A DNA stretch of 51,443 bases from Acidobacteriota bacterium (GTDB taxonomy: Bacteria > Acidobacteriota > Holophagae > Acanthopleuribacterales > Acanthopleuribacteraceae), in NCBI GenBank assembly GCA_002747255.1, contig PDUC01000049.1:1-51443 (forward strand), given 5' to 3'. Every line of letters begins with the position of its first letter. Within the stretch, counting starts at the first letter, position 1. A model generated the notes under the pieces. The model was not told the DNA's origin. It was given only the letters and a program-made list of their open reading frames with translations, and ran no database searches. Made by a program: the position numbers and the translations under genes. Below are positions 1 to 8,605 of the stretch, piece after piece.

Positions 1-98
1 AAATCAACAACAAGATGGATTTGATAGGAAGTCACGGCGCAACTTAAATACAAATCGCGTTAAAATAGGTATGTTAAACCTCGTAATGAAAATCGGTG

Positions 99-166
99 AT
101 ATAGGAAAACCGCGCACAAAATCACTGGTTGTGCATATGAGATTCAGGGCGTTATTTCACAATTAG
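99..166 (+). repeat. Truncated copy of the 225-bp repeat family
   Basis: The stretch beginning ATAGGAAAACCGCGCAC and running through the equivalent of 'TTCAGGGCGTTATT' matches the left-central part of the repeat units at 958-2070, in the same orientation. It lacks the terminal CACAGAT decamers and the whole right arm. It sits directly downstream of the PIN toxin gene, so the toxin-antitoxin pair has repeat sequence on both sides. A reading frame open from the window edge (position 2) ends in TAG at 164-166 inside this copy, so an upstream gene may use the repeat as its 3' end. Confidence 0.75.
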
Positions 167-177
167 GTTCACTTATG

Positions 178-576
178 TCATTTAACCAGTTCAAATAAAT
201 CACATTTTGACGCTTTTTTGTCAAAAGTATAAACTGCCTCACACCAGGAATTACTTGCGGCGTGAGCTATCAGTAGGTCCGATAAGTCGCAGGTATTGCC
301 TTTTGCTGTGATGGCGAATTTTTGAATCGCATTGACATGCTCAAATTTAAAAATGGGCATCATTAACAAATCGGAAATAGAGTCGAGCAACTCTTGACGT
401 TCAATGAGGTAGACAGACTCTAAAACCCAAACAAGTTCCAAAACCACCAACAGGGGAACGAACAGCTCTCCTTTTTGTGATTCAGTAGCTTTAAACAGTT
501 GATAAACGGCACGGGCCTGTTTTTCATCATCACCAACCAGGAAACGAATGAGGATGTTGGTGTCAACCGCTTTCAT
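178..576 (-). CDS. PIN-domain toxin (VapC-like ribonuclease)
   Basis: A 132-residue PIN-domain protein, the usual length for a VapC-type toxin, which is a Mg-dependent endoribonuclease that cleaves RNA when freed from its antitoxin. The acidic active-site set is visible: Asp5 in the N-terminal 'AVDTNILIRFL', Glu47, Asp97/Asp100 in 'CDLSDLLIAH', and Asp119 in 'TFDKKA'. The start ATG overlaps the stop of the upstream antitoxin as ATGA (573-576), typical of translationally coupled toxin-antitoxin pairs. RNA target and partner specificity cannot be read from sequence. The gene lies between a repeat fragment (99-166) and the repeat array (from 958), which is compatible with recent acquisition or movement. 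Confidence 0.9.
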   Translation of the reverse strand: MKAVDTNILIRFLVGDDEKQARAVYQLFKATESQKGELFVPLLVVLELVWVLESVYLIERQELLDSISDLLMMPIFKFEHVNAIQKFAITAKGNTCDLSDLLIAHAASNSWCEAVYTFDKKASKCDLFELVK

Positions 577-821
577 TTGAACTTTCGTCTCATTCGGTTT
601 GCTATGGCCTGGTCAATTTCTGGCTGGGAAATGACCTCGCGTTCGGTATTCTGCAATTTGCAAAAGACGTCGTCAACTCTTTTTGAGATTGGTCTGATTA
701 ACGCCTCCATGCGGTTGGTAAGAACAATTTCAATTTTGTCGCCGGTATTTAGTTTGAGAGATTCTCTAATTTGCTTCGGGATAGTTATTTGTCCCTTGGT
801 TGTAACAGTCGCCAATGCCAT
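573..821 (-). CDS. AbrB/MazE-type antitoxin
   Basis: An 82-residue swapped-hairpin AbrB (SpoVT/AbrB) DNA-binding protein. The diagnostic N-terminus 'TVTTKGQITIPKQIRESL' is followed by 'GDKIEI', and a charged C-terminal half would wrap the toxin. The frame is open further upstream, but this ATG is preceded by GGAAGG about ten bases away and begins exactly where the AbrB fold begins, so I reject the longer start. As the first gene of the pair it would neutralise the PIN toxin and repress its own promoter, which should lie in 822-957. Family assignment is firm; pairing with the toxin follows from the ATGA overlap. Confidence 0.9.
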   Translation of the reverse strand: MALATVTTKGQITIPKQIRESLKLNTGDKIEIVLTNRMEALIRPISKRVDDVFCKLQNTEREVISQPEIDQAIANRMRRKFK

Positions 822-957
822 TTTGTTGCGCCTTCCAATTCTTGATAATCTTACTTCAATGTAAGGTGTCACAGCGCAGAAGTCAAATAATTTTAAAGAG
901 CCTCTCTTTTGGAATCGTTGAATTGCGGCACTAAATATGTCTGGTTTTTGAAAAAAG

Positions 958-2070
958 AACCACAGATGAACACAGATCAACACAGATGTTCATATAGAAA
1001 ACCGTGCACAAAATCACTGGTTGTCCATTTGAGTTTCAGGGCATTATTCCACCATTAAAAACCCCTTGTTTGGGGATCCCGGATTTAAAGCTGATATCCT
1101 GAAAACCATACGAGCCCATTCGTGTTCATTCGTGGTTACAAATAATCCGTGTGCATCTGTGTCCATCTGTGGTTAAAAAAAGAACCACAGATGAACACAG
1201 ATAAACACAGATGTTTATATAGAAAACCGTGCACAAAATCACTGGTTGTATATTTGAGTTTCAGGGCGTTATTCCACCATTAAAAACCCCTTGTTTGGGA
1301 GTTCCGGATTTAAAGCTGGTACCCTGAAAACCATTCGAGTCCATTCGTGTTCATTCGTGGTTAAAAATCATCCGTGTCCATCTGTGGTTAAAAAAAATGG
1401 AACCACAGATGAACACAGATCAACACAGATATTCATATAGGAAAACCGCGCACAAAATCACTGGTTGCGCGTTTGAAGTTCAGGGCGTTATTCCTCCATT
1501 AAAAAATCCTTGTTTGGGGATCCCGGATTTAAAGCTGGTACCCTGAAAACCATTCGAGTCCATTCGTGTTCATTCGTGGTTAAAAATAATCCGTGTGCAT
1601 CCGTGTTCATCTGTGGTTAAAAAAAAGAACCACAGATGAACACAGATAAACACAGATGTTTCTATAGGAAAACCGCGCACAAAATCATAGGTTGTGTATT
1701 TGAGTTTCAGGGAATTATTCCACCATTAAAAACTCTTTGTTTGGGAGTCCCGGATTTAAAGCTGATACCCTGAAACCATTCGAGTCCATTCGTGTTCATT
1801 CGTGGTTAAAAATCATCCGTGTGCATCCGTGTCCATCTGTGGTTAAAAAAAAGAACCACAGATGAACACAGATAAACACAGATGTTTCTATAGGAAAACC
1901 GCGCACAAAATCACTGGTTGAGTATTTGAGTTTCAGGGCATTATTCCACCATTAAAAACCCCTTGTCTGGGGATCCCGGATTTAAAGCTGATACCCTGAA
2001 ATCATTCGAGTCCATTCGTGTTCATTCGTGGTTAAAAATAATCCGTGTGCATCCGTATCCATCTGTGGTT
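958..2070 (+). repeat. Five-unit tandem array of a ~225-bp nested-palindrome repeat
   Basis: Units start at 958, 1183, 1401, 1628 and 1854 (steps of 225, 218, 227 and 226 bp). Each opens with AACCACAGATGAACACAGAT and closes with CATCTGTGGTTAAAAAA, so the ends are imperfect inverted repeats. Inside lie a second inverted pair (TTTCAGGG and CCCTGAAA) and a central CCCC-TTGTTT-GGGG hairpin, so one unit could fold as a nested stem-loop. Both arms are built from degenerate decamers: CACAGATGAA-like on the left, and CATTCGTGTT- and CATCCGTGTC-like blocks on the right. There is no transposase and no open frame through the array. It ends 24 bp beyond the stop of the ABC permease. It resembles a MITE- or REP-like element that has expanded in tandem; function is unknown. 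Confidence 0.9.
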
Positions 2071-2093
2071 ACATATATTAATTCAAGGGAAAT

Positions 2094-3605
2094 CTATTCA
2101 TCCTTGGTTTGCGGCAGGGCTCCAACCGGGGTTTTTATCCATTGCAGGATTTCCTTTAACTTAGGCGGTTTGCCTGTCATCAGAATGCCGACCCGGAAGA
2201 TCTTGGCGGCTATCCAGAAGGCCGCGGCAATGGAGACGATTAAGAGCAGAGTGGTGGCAATGTATTCCCAGGTTTCAGGAGGTCCGGCAGCCCTGTTCAT
2301 CATTACGAAGGGGGTGAAGGGCGGAAAAAACGATAAAATTTGGGCTAAGGTACCGTTGGGATCTCTGCCTATGGGCATCATGCTGAGTAAGGGAATCATT
2401 AACATGATGGTCACAGGCCCCATCAAATTCTGTGCTTCCTTTAAACTGTTGCAAATGGAACCCATGGCCACCAGAATGGCTGCATAAAAAAGGTAACCCA
2501 ACAGGAAGTAGACGACGAAAGAAGCCAGAAAGAACGGATCACCCACCACAGAAGCGAGGTTCATGGTCAGTTCGGCTATGAGAATACTGGGCACGATTTT
2601 CAGTGCAGCGAATAAGGTTACCACCCATGAAAGCACAACCGTCAAGCCGGTGGCCGCAATGCCGATTACTTTACCGGACATAAGCTCGATAGGTGAAACG
2701 GAAGAGAGCAGCACTTCAATAATGCGATTGGATTTTTCTTCAACGGTGTTGGTTAAAAGCATTTGCGCGACCGTGAACACCGCAATCCACAGCAGATAAA
2801 CAAAAACCACCGGCACCCATTGACGAACCATGTCCTGTGTTTTAACTTTCTCTTCCTTACCCGTCTTGGTAATTTGCTTTTCGTTAAATACAAGGGGCTT
2901 CATAATGCTTTGCGCCAATTCATAGTCAATTTGGTTGGTATCAAAGCGTTTTTCCTGAATGATGGTATTGGCATAAAAAGCAAACCACTTTCTCAAACTC
3001 TCATCGGTGAGGTTATTACACACATAGGCAATTTCACTGCCTTCCTCAGCCGGGTTCTCGCCAATTTCAAAGTAAGCGAACAGCTCTTTGTTTTTAATCT
3101 TGGCATTGAGCTGCTCTGCCGTGAGATCAGAGCCGGACTCCGGTGAATGGTAAAGACTGAATCGGGCTTTGAACAGACGCGCATTCAGTTTACCGGCTTC
3201 ATCGGCACTGAGATGATGCCACCAGTTGTGAAATTGCTGTAGCTTTTCTGAGTCGGCTTGTAAGGTTCCGTTTGCCAGCTCCTGGCTCCAGGTTTCTTTT
3301 TGATCGTCACTGATATCCTTAAAAGAAGCCAATTGAAAGAGATCGAGCAGTTCTTCGGGCGGCTTGGCTGTATTCATGAGCTGTTTGAAATCTTTTTGAT
3401 GCACTTTCTTTAAAAACGCGTCAAATAGCCAGTCTGAGTGATCAATGACGGCAAAAACTCTGGCATCCTTTTCCTTTTCCAGTAAAACAGGAACGGCCAC
3501 ACTGAGTGTGATGATGACGGGGAAAAGCAGAATGCCGAGCCAGAAGGTTTTAGTGGTCAGGTTTTCAATGTACTCGCGTTTGGCGACGAGATAGGCTTTA
3601 TACAT
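2094..3605 (-). CDS. ABC-2 type exporter permease (NatB-like)
   Basis: A 503-residue membrane subunit of an ABC exporter. One membrane segment lies at the N-terminus (about residues 20-45, 'FWLGILLFPVIITLSVAVPV'), followed by a large extracytoplasmic region of over 200 residues and a cluster of five or six helices from about residue 265, including the 'EEKSNRIIEVLLSSVSP' signature of ABC-2/NatB permeases. The start is placed at ATG 3605, preceded by AAGGGAGA; the longer frame lacks a ribosome site. It overlaps the ATPase gene by 8 bp, so the two are translated together. The family exports Na+, drugs or other small molecules, and the substrate here is unknown. The stop lies 24 bp from the end of the repeat array. 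Confidence 0.88.
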   Translation of the reverse strand: MYKAYLVAKREYIENLTTKTFWLGILLFPVIITLSVAVPVLLEKEKDARVFAVIDHSDWLFDAFLKKVHQKDFKQLMNTAKPPEELLDLFQLASFKDISDDQKETWSQELANGTLQADSEKLQQFHNWWHHLSADEAGKLNARLFKARFSLYHSPESGSDLTAEQLNAKIKNKELFAYFEIGENPAEEGSEIAYVCNNLTDESLRKWFAFYANTIIQEKRFDTNQIDYELAQSIMKPLVFNEKQITKTGKEEKVKTQDMVRQWVPVVFVYLLWIAVFTVAQMLLTNTVEEKSNRIIEVLLSSVSPIELMSGKVIGIAATGLTVVLSWVVTLFAALKIVPSILIAELTMNLASVVGDPFFLASFVVYFLLGYLFYAAILVAMGSICNSLKEAQNLMGPVTIMLMIPLLSMMPIGRDPNGTLAQILSFFPPFTPFVMMNRAAGPPETWEYIATTLLLIVSIAAAFWIAAKIFRVGILMTGKPPKLKEILQWIKTPVGALPQTKDE

Positions 3606-4503
3606 GGTGATCTCCCTTAACCGCACGGATAAAAACTTCGTGAAGAGACGGTTCACTTAAGTCAAATTTCCTGATATCCAGTTTCCCGGCCAGGTGAACC
3701 AAAATGGATTGAGGGTCAACGCCTTCTTCCAGAAAGAGTTCGGCTGTTTTGCCGGCGTCGTTAATTCGGCTGACGCCTTTTAACTCTCTTAAAATGGAGC
3801 CGTCGCCATTGTAGTCAATATGAATGCCGTTACCGTAAGACCTGCGCACTTCGTGCAGCGGTCCGTCCAGGACTTTTTTGCCCTTGTTAATCAGAAAAAT
3901 AAAGTCACAAATCTGTTCTGCCTGTTCCATGACGTGGGTTGAGAAAATAACGGTTTTACCCTGGCTTTTCATATCTAAAATAATCTGCCGCATGAGTTCC
4001 ACGTTGACAGGGTCCAGACCTGAGAACGGTTCGTCCAGGATGACGAGCTCGGGTTCGTGCACCAACGTTCCCAAAACCTGGACTTTTTGACCCATACCCT
4101 TGGACAGGGTTTCCGTTTTTTTGAAAATCCAGTCGCCAAGCCCGTATTTTTCCAGTAATTCCCTTGCTTTCGCTCTGGCTTTTTTGGGTGGAATACCCTT
4201 TAATTGGCCGAAATAGGAGACAATGTCCAGCGTTTTCATTTTCTTGTAGAGGCCTTTCTCTTCGGGAAGGTAACCCAGCCGGTCTTTAACGGCAGCGGCA
4301 TCGCTGTGTCCCAGTACGTTAATATGACCTTCATCGGGGTGAAAAATACTCATAATCATCCTGATGGTGGTGGTCTTACCGGCACCGTTGGGGCCCAGAA
4401 AACCGTAGATGGAGCCTTTGGGGATGGCCAGTGAGAGCTTGTCAACCGCTGTGAACTGACCGAATTTCTTGGTGACATTTTTTATTTCAAGTGCGTATTC
4501 CAT
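3598..4503 (-). CDS. ABC transporter ATPase (NatA-like)
   Basis: A 301-residue nucleotide-binding subunit that powers the permease encoded immediately downstream. Visible motifs in order: Walker A 'GPNGAGKTT' near residue 40, the ABC signature in 'TLSKGMGQKVQVL' (a degenerate LSGGQ-type signature, as is usual in this subfamily), Walker B 'LVILDEPFSGLDP', and the switch His in 'VIFSTHVMEQAE'. About 80 residues follow the core, as in NatA/CcmA-like exporters with a C-terminal extension. It starts 9 bp after the FmdB-like gene and overlaps the permease by 8 bp, so the three genes probably form one transcription unit. Confidence 0.93.
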   Translation of the reverse strand: MEYALEIKNVTKKFGQFTAVDKLSLAIPKGSIYGFLGPNGAGKTTTIRMIMSIFHPDEGHINVLGHSDAAAVKDRLGYLPEEKGLYKKMKTLDIVSYFGQLKGIPPKKARAKARELLEKYGLGDWIFKKTETLSKGMGQKVQVLGTLVHEPELVILDEPFSGLDPVNVELMRQIILDMKSQGKTVIFSTHVMEQAEQICDFIFLINKGKKVLDGPLHEVRRSYGNGIHIDYNGDGSILRELKGVSRINDAGKTAELFLEEGVDPQSILVHLAGKLDIRKFDLSEPSLHEVFIRAVKGDHHV

Positions 4504-4512
4504 GGTCTCAAC

Positions 4513-4767
4513 TCACGCAGACTTTTCTTTGGTCGTCTTTACAGGTTTGGCAGGTGCCGGACTCTTTGCTGTAGAAGAGCTTTTTGACGAACTGTACAGG
4601 TCTTTATACCAGCCGCCGCCTTTAAAAGCAAAAGCGGGAGCGGTGATTTTCTTTCTCAAGCGATTGGTGTGACAGTTGGGGCAGTGAACCAGCGGGGCTT
4701 CATTAATACCTTGAAGTGCTTCCAGCTGATGGCTGCATTCATCACAAACGTAATCATAAATGGGCAT
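4513..4767 (-). CDS. FmdB-family zinc-ribbon protein
   Basis: An 84-residue protein opening with 'MPIYDYVCDECSHQLEALQ', the hallmark of FmdB-type regulatory or putative zinc-ribbon proteins. Two CxxC pairs (CDEC and CPNC) would hold one zinc. After 'KKITAPAFAFKGGGWYKDLY' comes a low-complexity Ser/Lys/Ala tail, common in the family. A GGAG ribosome site lies upstream of the ATG. It is the first gene of a probable operon with the ABC exporter. The family was named for a gene near formamidase, but its molecular role is not established; zinc-dependent nucleic-acid or protein binding is only a guess. Confidence 0.88.
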   Translation of the reverse strand: MPIYDYVCDECSHQLEALQGINEAPLVHCPNCHTNRLRKKITAPAFAFKGGGWYKDLYSSSKSSSTAKSPAPAKPVKTTKEKSA

Positions 4768-4851
4768 AAGGTCGACTCCGGATCATTCGGGGCTATTCCC
4801 GAAAAAACATGTGGATGGTATTATCCTTGATTCATGAGGCTAAGTCTACAA

Positions 4852-7728
4852 TCAATCCAGTCTGGCCGCGAGTTCTTCCAGTTTTTCATGTTTAGAGTAA
4901 GGAGTGACCTCTATATTTTTCAACAACTCTCTGGCTTCTTTTACTTTACGCCTTGCTTGCTCATCTTGATTCAACGCCAAATGACAGTGAATGCATTCCA
5001 TCAGGTATTTTAATTGAAAGGAGACAGACTGTGTCCCGCCCAGATCACTAATTTGATTGAGAAGTTTCAATGCCTTCCGGTATTGTTTATCTCTTCTGAG
5101 TATTATGGCACCGTTTATCAGTATGTCAGGCAGGTCGGGTTTGTTTGCTTCGAAATGGGGTTGCAGGTTGTCCTGAACGTCTGACCAGAGTTTAAGGCCT
5201 TTGTCGCGCTTGCCAAGTGAATACAGGCAGACAGCCAGTTGAGCTTTTGCAAAAGATACCCGTATATGTGTTTCACCCAGATTTGCACGATAGATTTCAA
5301 TGGCCTTTGCGTAGTATTCAGCTGCTTGTTTGGTCTTATTTAATACAAGTAAAATAGTTGCATAGTTATTTATCGCGATACCCACGTGAGTGTGTTGTGA
5401 ACCCAACCGGGCCTGATAAAAGTCGAGGCTTTCTTTAACCAATGGCTCTGCCAGATCCGGTCTACCCATTTGATTGAGTAACAAACCCAGGTTATTTTTA
5501 GTCCCTGCGACATATGGATGATCATCAGCATACGAGTCTTTCATTCGTTTCAGAATTTCACGATAGTTTCTTTCACTTTCTTTCAGGTCACCCTTCTTCT
5601 TCTGTACTCCGGCCAGGTTATTCATGGTGGCAAGGATATACGGATGGTCGTGTGAATAGAGCTTGTCTAGCAGGGAGAGTGCTCGTTTAAAGTGGGGTTC
5701 TGCCTGATCGAGCTCCTTTAACTCGGTGTAAAGCGTGCCCAGGTTGTTATGACTCTCGGCGAGTATGGGGTTGTCTTTGTCCAAAAGCTGGTTTCTCAAA
5801 TCCATGGCTTGCAGATAACTCCATTCAGCTTCCTGGTATCGCCCGGTTTTTTGCAGCAGGGCACCGTAGCTCGTTATATCGGTTGCCAACTGGAGTAAAC
5901 TTCTTTTGTCATTGTTGTCCTGAAATCTCTGGGCTTCAATTGCATTCTCAAGGAGGTACTCTGCTTCTTTTATTTGTCCTGAGCCTTGAAGTGTCATAGC
6001 TCGGGTTGACAGTATGTCAAGTGTTTCTTTGGTTGGGTTGCTGGGAAAGGTGGTGTCGGGTCCAAAACCTATGTCGGCCAGGTAACATAGGCTTTCCTGA
6101 AAGTGACCTCTTTTCATGTTCAATATGGCTTGCAAATGAACGACGTCGATATAAGCACCGCTTTCTTTGTCGCGTCCTGTTAACACCAGTTCTTTCGACA
6201 GGTCAAGGCATTCCTCTGCCTGTGCGTATTGTCCCAGCTTTATGTAGACATAGCCAATGGTTCTTAAAATAGCTATTTTGCTGGGCCTGTCATCATTTAG
6301 AGATTCTTTGATGAGATCAGCACCGTTATCTAGAATTGCTTTTGCCGTTAATGTCTCATCCTCAAACTTAATTGGGTCTACCCTGATAAACAGGTTGGTT
6401 AGAAAATCAACCGTTTGTTCAGCACGATCACGCTCTTGTACAATTTCGAGATTCTGTTTTTTAATGAGATTAAGGTTCTTGATGGTGTTGAATGAAAAAT
6501 AGGTAAAAGTAGTTAAAAGCGCGATGCTGAGCCACGAGACAAGTTGATTGCGCAGAAAGAACTTTGAAAACCGGTACCAAACCGTGTCGGGCCGGGCCAG
6601 AATAGGCCGTCCCTGCAGGTACATTTGAACGTCATACCGCAATTGATCTACTGAATGATAGCGTCTCTCAGCTTCGGGTTGAAGTGTCTTGATGCAAATG
6701 GTGTCCAGGTCACCATGAAGCTCGCGTTGGAACTTTTTTTGTTCCTGAGAGGTGAGTTTCGACTCCATTCGAATCTGATCATCCTTGAGGTTGGCCTTGA
6801 GTAAAACACTGGGTTTAAGGGGAGTGACATTCATCATTTTATACATAGCTTCTATGGGAGTGGATGATGGTGGGATAAATGGATGAACTCCTAAAAGCAA
6901 TTCATACAGGATAAGACCCAGGCTGTAAATATCCGATGAAACAGTAATGCTTTCACCCTTTAAAGCTTCAGGGCTGGCGTAAGCAGGCGTTGCAATGAGC
7001 TGTCCGTCTTGTGTGAGGTTTGAATTGGGAAAAGAGTGGTCCGTTTTGGTGGCTTTAGCGATTCCAAAATCCAAGAGTTTGACTTGTCTGTCCGAAGTGA
7101 CGAGAATATTGTCCGGTTTTAAGTCGCGATGAATGATCAGGTTCCTGTGAGAAAATTGAACGGCCTCACAGAGTTGCAGGAAAAGTTCCAGACGTTCTCT
7201 TATTTTGAGTTTGTGAACTTTACAAAATTCTGTAAGAGGCAGACCATTGACATATTCCATGATGAAATAGGGCTGGCCGTCTTTGCGGATACCCCCATCT
7301 AGAATTCGTGCAATATTGGAATGATTCAATGTGGCTAAAAATTGTTGTTCACTGCGGAAACGGTCAAGTTTTTCTCGAGACGCAAAGGAGGCGTCTTTGA
7401 GAATTTTTATAGCTACTTTTTTTTGGAACTGCCCATCTCCTCTGTCTCCCAGGAAAACAAAGCTCATTCCACCTTCTCCAATAAAGTCAATGAGTTTGTA
7501 AGGTCCGCAATAACTTCCCAAGAGCGTTTCTGGAGTAAGCGGAACAACATCCCTGTTGATTTCAGTTGGGAACTGTTGTGGGTTTTTGTAAGCTGTACTG
7601 TTGATGTCAAGAGTGTATGCAAGTGCTTTTGCGGCCGTGGGATAGTCTGAGTACCATTTGTTAATCGTCTCTTTTTTATTGGGAAAAGCTTGGTTAAGAG
7701 AGTTTTTAAATTTGTTTTTATCAGCCAT
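4852..7728 (-). CDS. Membrane Ser/Thr protein kinase with C-terminal TPRs
   Basis: A 958-residue Hanks-type kinase. The kinase domain spans about residues 65-350: Gly loop 'IGEGGMSFVFLG', 'VAIKIL' with the ATP-binding Lys, catalytic loop 'IIHRDLKPDN' near residue 200 and 'LLDFGIAKA' near 220. One transmembrane helix follows ('WLSIALLTTFTYFSF', about 400-415), then some 500 residues of tetratricopeptide repeats of the TPR_12 kind (repeated 'NNLG.L....G....AE'). Which side of the membrane the TPRs face cannot be told; in similar bacterial kinases the kinase is cytoplasmic. I start at ATG 7728 (GAGATTACC before it) rather than the GTG six codons upstream. Target unknown; the gene stands alone, 84 bp before the FmdB/ABC unit. 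Confidence 0.93.
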   Translation of the reverse strand: MADKNKFKNSLNQAFPNKKETINKWYSDYPTAAKALAYTLDINSTAYKNPQQFPTEINRDVVPLTPETLLGSYCGPYKLIDFIGEGGMSFVFLGDRGDGQFQKKVAIKILKDASFASREKLDRFRSEQQFLATLNHSNIARILDGGIRKDGQPYFIMEYVNGLPLTEFCKVHKLKIRERLELFLQLCEAVQFSHRNLIIHRDLKPDNILVTSDRQVKLLDFGIAKATKTDHSFPNSNLTQDGQLIATPAYASPEALKGESITVSSDIYSLGLILYELLLGVHPFIPPSSTPIEAMYKMMNVTPLKPSVLLKANLKDDQIRMESKLTSQEQKKFQRELHGDLDTICIKTLQPEAERRYHSVDQLRYDVQMYLQGRPILARPDTVWYRFSKFFLRNQLVSWLSIALLTTFTYFSFNTIKNLNLIKKQNLEIVQERDRAEQTVDFLTNLFIRVDPIKFEDETLTAKAILDNGADLIKESLNDDRPSKIAILRTIGYVYIKLGQYAQAEECLDLSKELVLTGRDKESGAYIDVVHLQAILNMKRGHFQESLCYLADIGFGPDTTFPSNPTKETLDILSTRAMTLQGSGQIKEAEYLLENAIEAQRFQDNNDKRSLLQLATDITSYGALLQKTGRYQEAEWSYLQAMDLRNQLLDKDNPILAESHNNLGTLYTELKELDQAEPHFKRALSLLDKLYSHDHPYILATMNNLAGVQKKKGDLKESERNYREILKRMKDSYADDHPYVAGTKNNLGLLLNQMGRPDLAEPLVKESLDFYQARLGSQHTHVGIAINNYATILLVLNKTKQAAEYYAKAIEIYRANLGETHIRVSFAKAQLAVCLYSLGKRDKGLKLWSDVQDNLQPHFEANKPDLPDILINGAIILRRDKQYRKALKLLNQISDLGGTQSVSFQLKYLMECIHCHLALNQDEQARRKVKEARELLKNIEVTPYSKHEKLEELAARLD

Positions 7729-8052
7729 GGTAATCTCGAAAAACACCTTGATTCAACGTACTTTTTATCAGTTCAGCTTTCTTTTTTCTATCCTCATAAG
7801 AGAAGAAGAGGGATGTCCCTCCCTGAGTGATCATACCTCATTATAGCTATTTTAGCCTGAACTTGGGGATTAAGACGATCGAGATTGTTTTATGAGTTGA
7901 AAAGGAGGTTGTTTTCATGATTTATTTTGGCCTACTGTTGAGGTGGCAGTCTCATGGCAGCAAAAACAGCTTGTAACTATCTGCCTCTTCAACCTTGCAG
8001 CGGTTTTTACTGCAGAATTTGGGTTTAAACGTAAAGTGAACAAAATAGTCGC
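7729..8052. other. Intergenic region upstream of the kinase, with a possible short plus-strand ORF
   Basis: These 324 bases separate the kinase start from a small Cys-rich gene. On the plus strand a textbook ribosome site (AAAAGGAGG) precedes ATG at 7917, but the frame is only 19 codons (MIYFGLLLRWQSHGSKNSL, stop 7974-7976). I see no terminator or recognised RNA motif. The kinase promoter should be here, but no strong -35/-10 pair stands out. Confidence 0.4.
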
Positions 8053-8274
8053 TCATTTGTTTTCATCACTCTTTTCCAAATTCAGAGTTGTCAGAGATTT
8101 GATATTTGAAACAGTTTCTTTGTACTGTGTTTGACATTCAGGACAGGCAGAATCTTTGCAATTTTTACACAGCAGACCGCGGCACTCGATACAGCGCCTC
8201 CAGTCATCAGACAATTCAGTATCGACTGTTTGATTGCAGCTTGCACACAGTTCATACGTATTCAATTTAAACAA
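8053..8274 (-). CDS. Small Cys-rich zinc-binding protein
   Basis: A 73-residue protein with four Cys pairs: 'CASC', 'CIEC', 'CKNC' and 'CPEC', spaced like a treble-clef or RING/double zinc-ribbon fold that would bind two zincs. I do not recognise a named family. The only starts are TTG at 8274 or TTG at 8265, neither with ideal ribosome-site spacing (AAGGCGG lies just upstream), so the N-terminus is uncertain. It stands alone on the minus strand between the kinase and the divergent peroxiredoxin gene. The regular Cys spacing argues for a real protein; function unknown. Confidence 0.55.
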   Translation of the reverse strand: MFKLNTYELCASCNQTVDTELSDDWRRCIECRGLLCKNCKDSACPECQTQYKETVSNIKSLTTLNLEKSDENK

Positions 8275-8605
8275 CCGCCTTCAGGCAAAATCCATACTCA
8301 GGGTTTAGACCATAGATAGAGTTGGATACATAATAGCACTTAATCTCGTCATTATGGTGTGCCTTCTGTCGAATTATCGGAAAAATCAGAGAAAAACGAG
8401 GTGTTTCGTTCCTTGTAACAGATATCTGCGGAGATGTTTCAACCCCTTCTGCCGGAACAGTGCCATTTTCCATGAACAGCTGCGCTTTTGATTAAAATGA
8501 ACTCCATGTAACGATCGTTTGGAAAAGAAGTGCAATACTGTTAAGATAGGATTTGCACCACAGGAACCATATGGTTTATGTTGAATTTATTACAGGAGAG
8601 TTGTT

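Noticed and set aside
958-2070. CRISPR array
   Set aside because: The repeats are ~225 bp and adjacent, without unique spacers, and no cas genes are present.
8267-8473. 68-codon minus-strand frame upstream of the Cys-rich gene
   Set aside because: No ribosome site and no recognisable motif. It overlaps the next start by a few bases in another frame, so I cannot exclude it, but composition alone is not enough.
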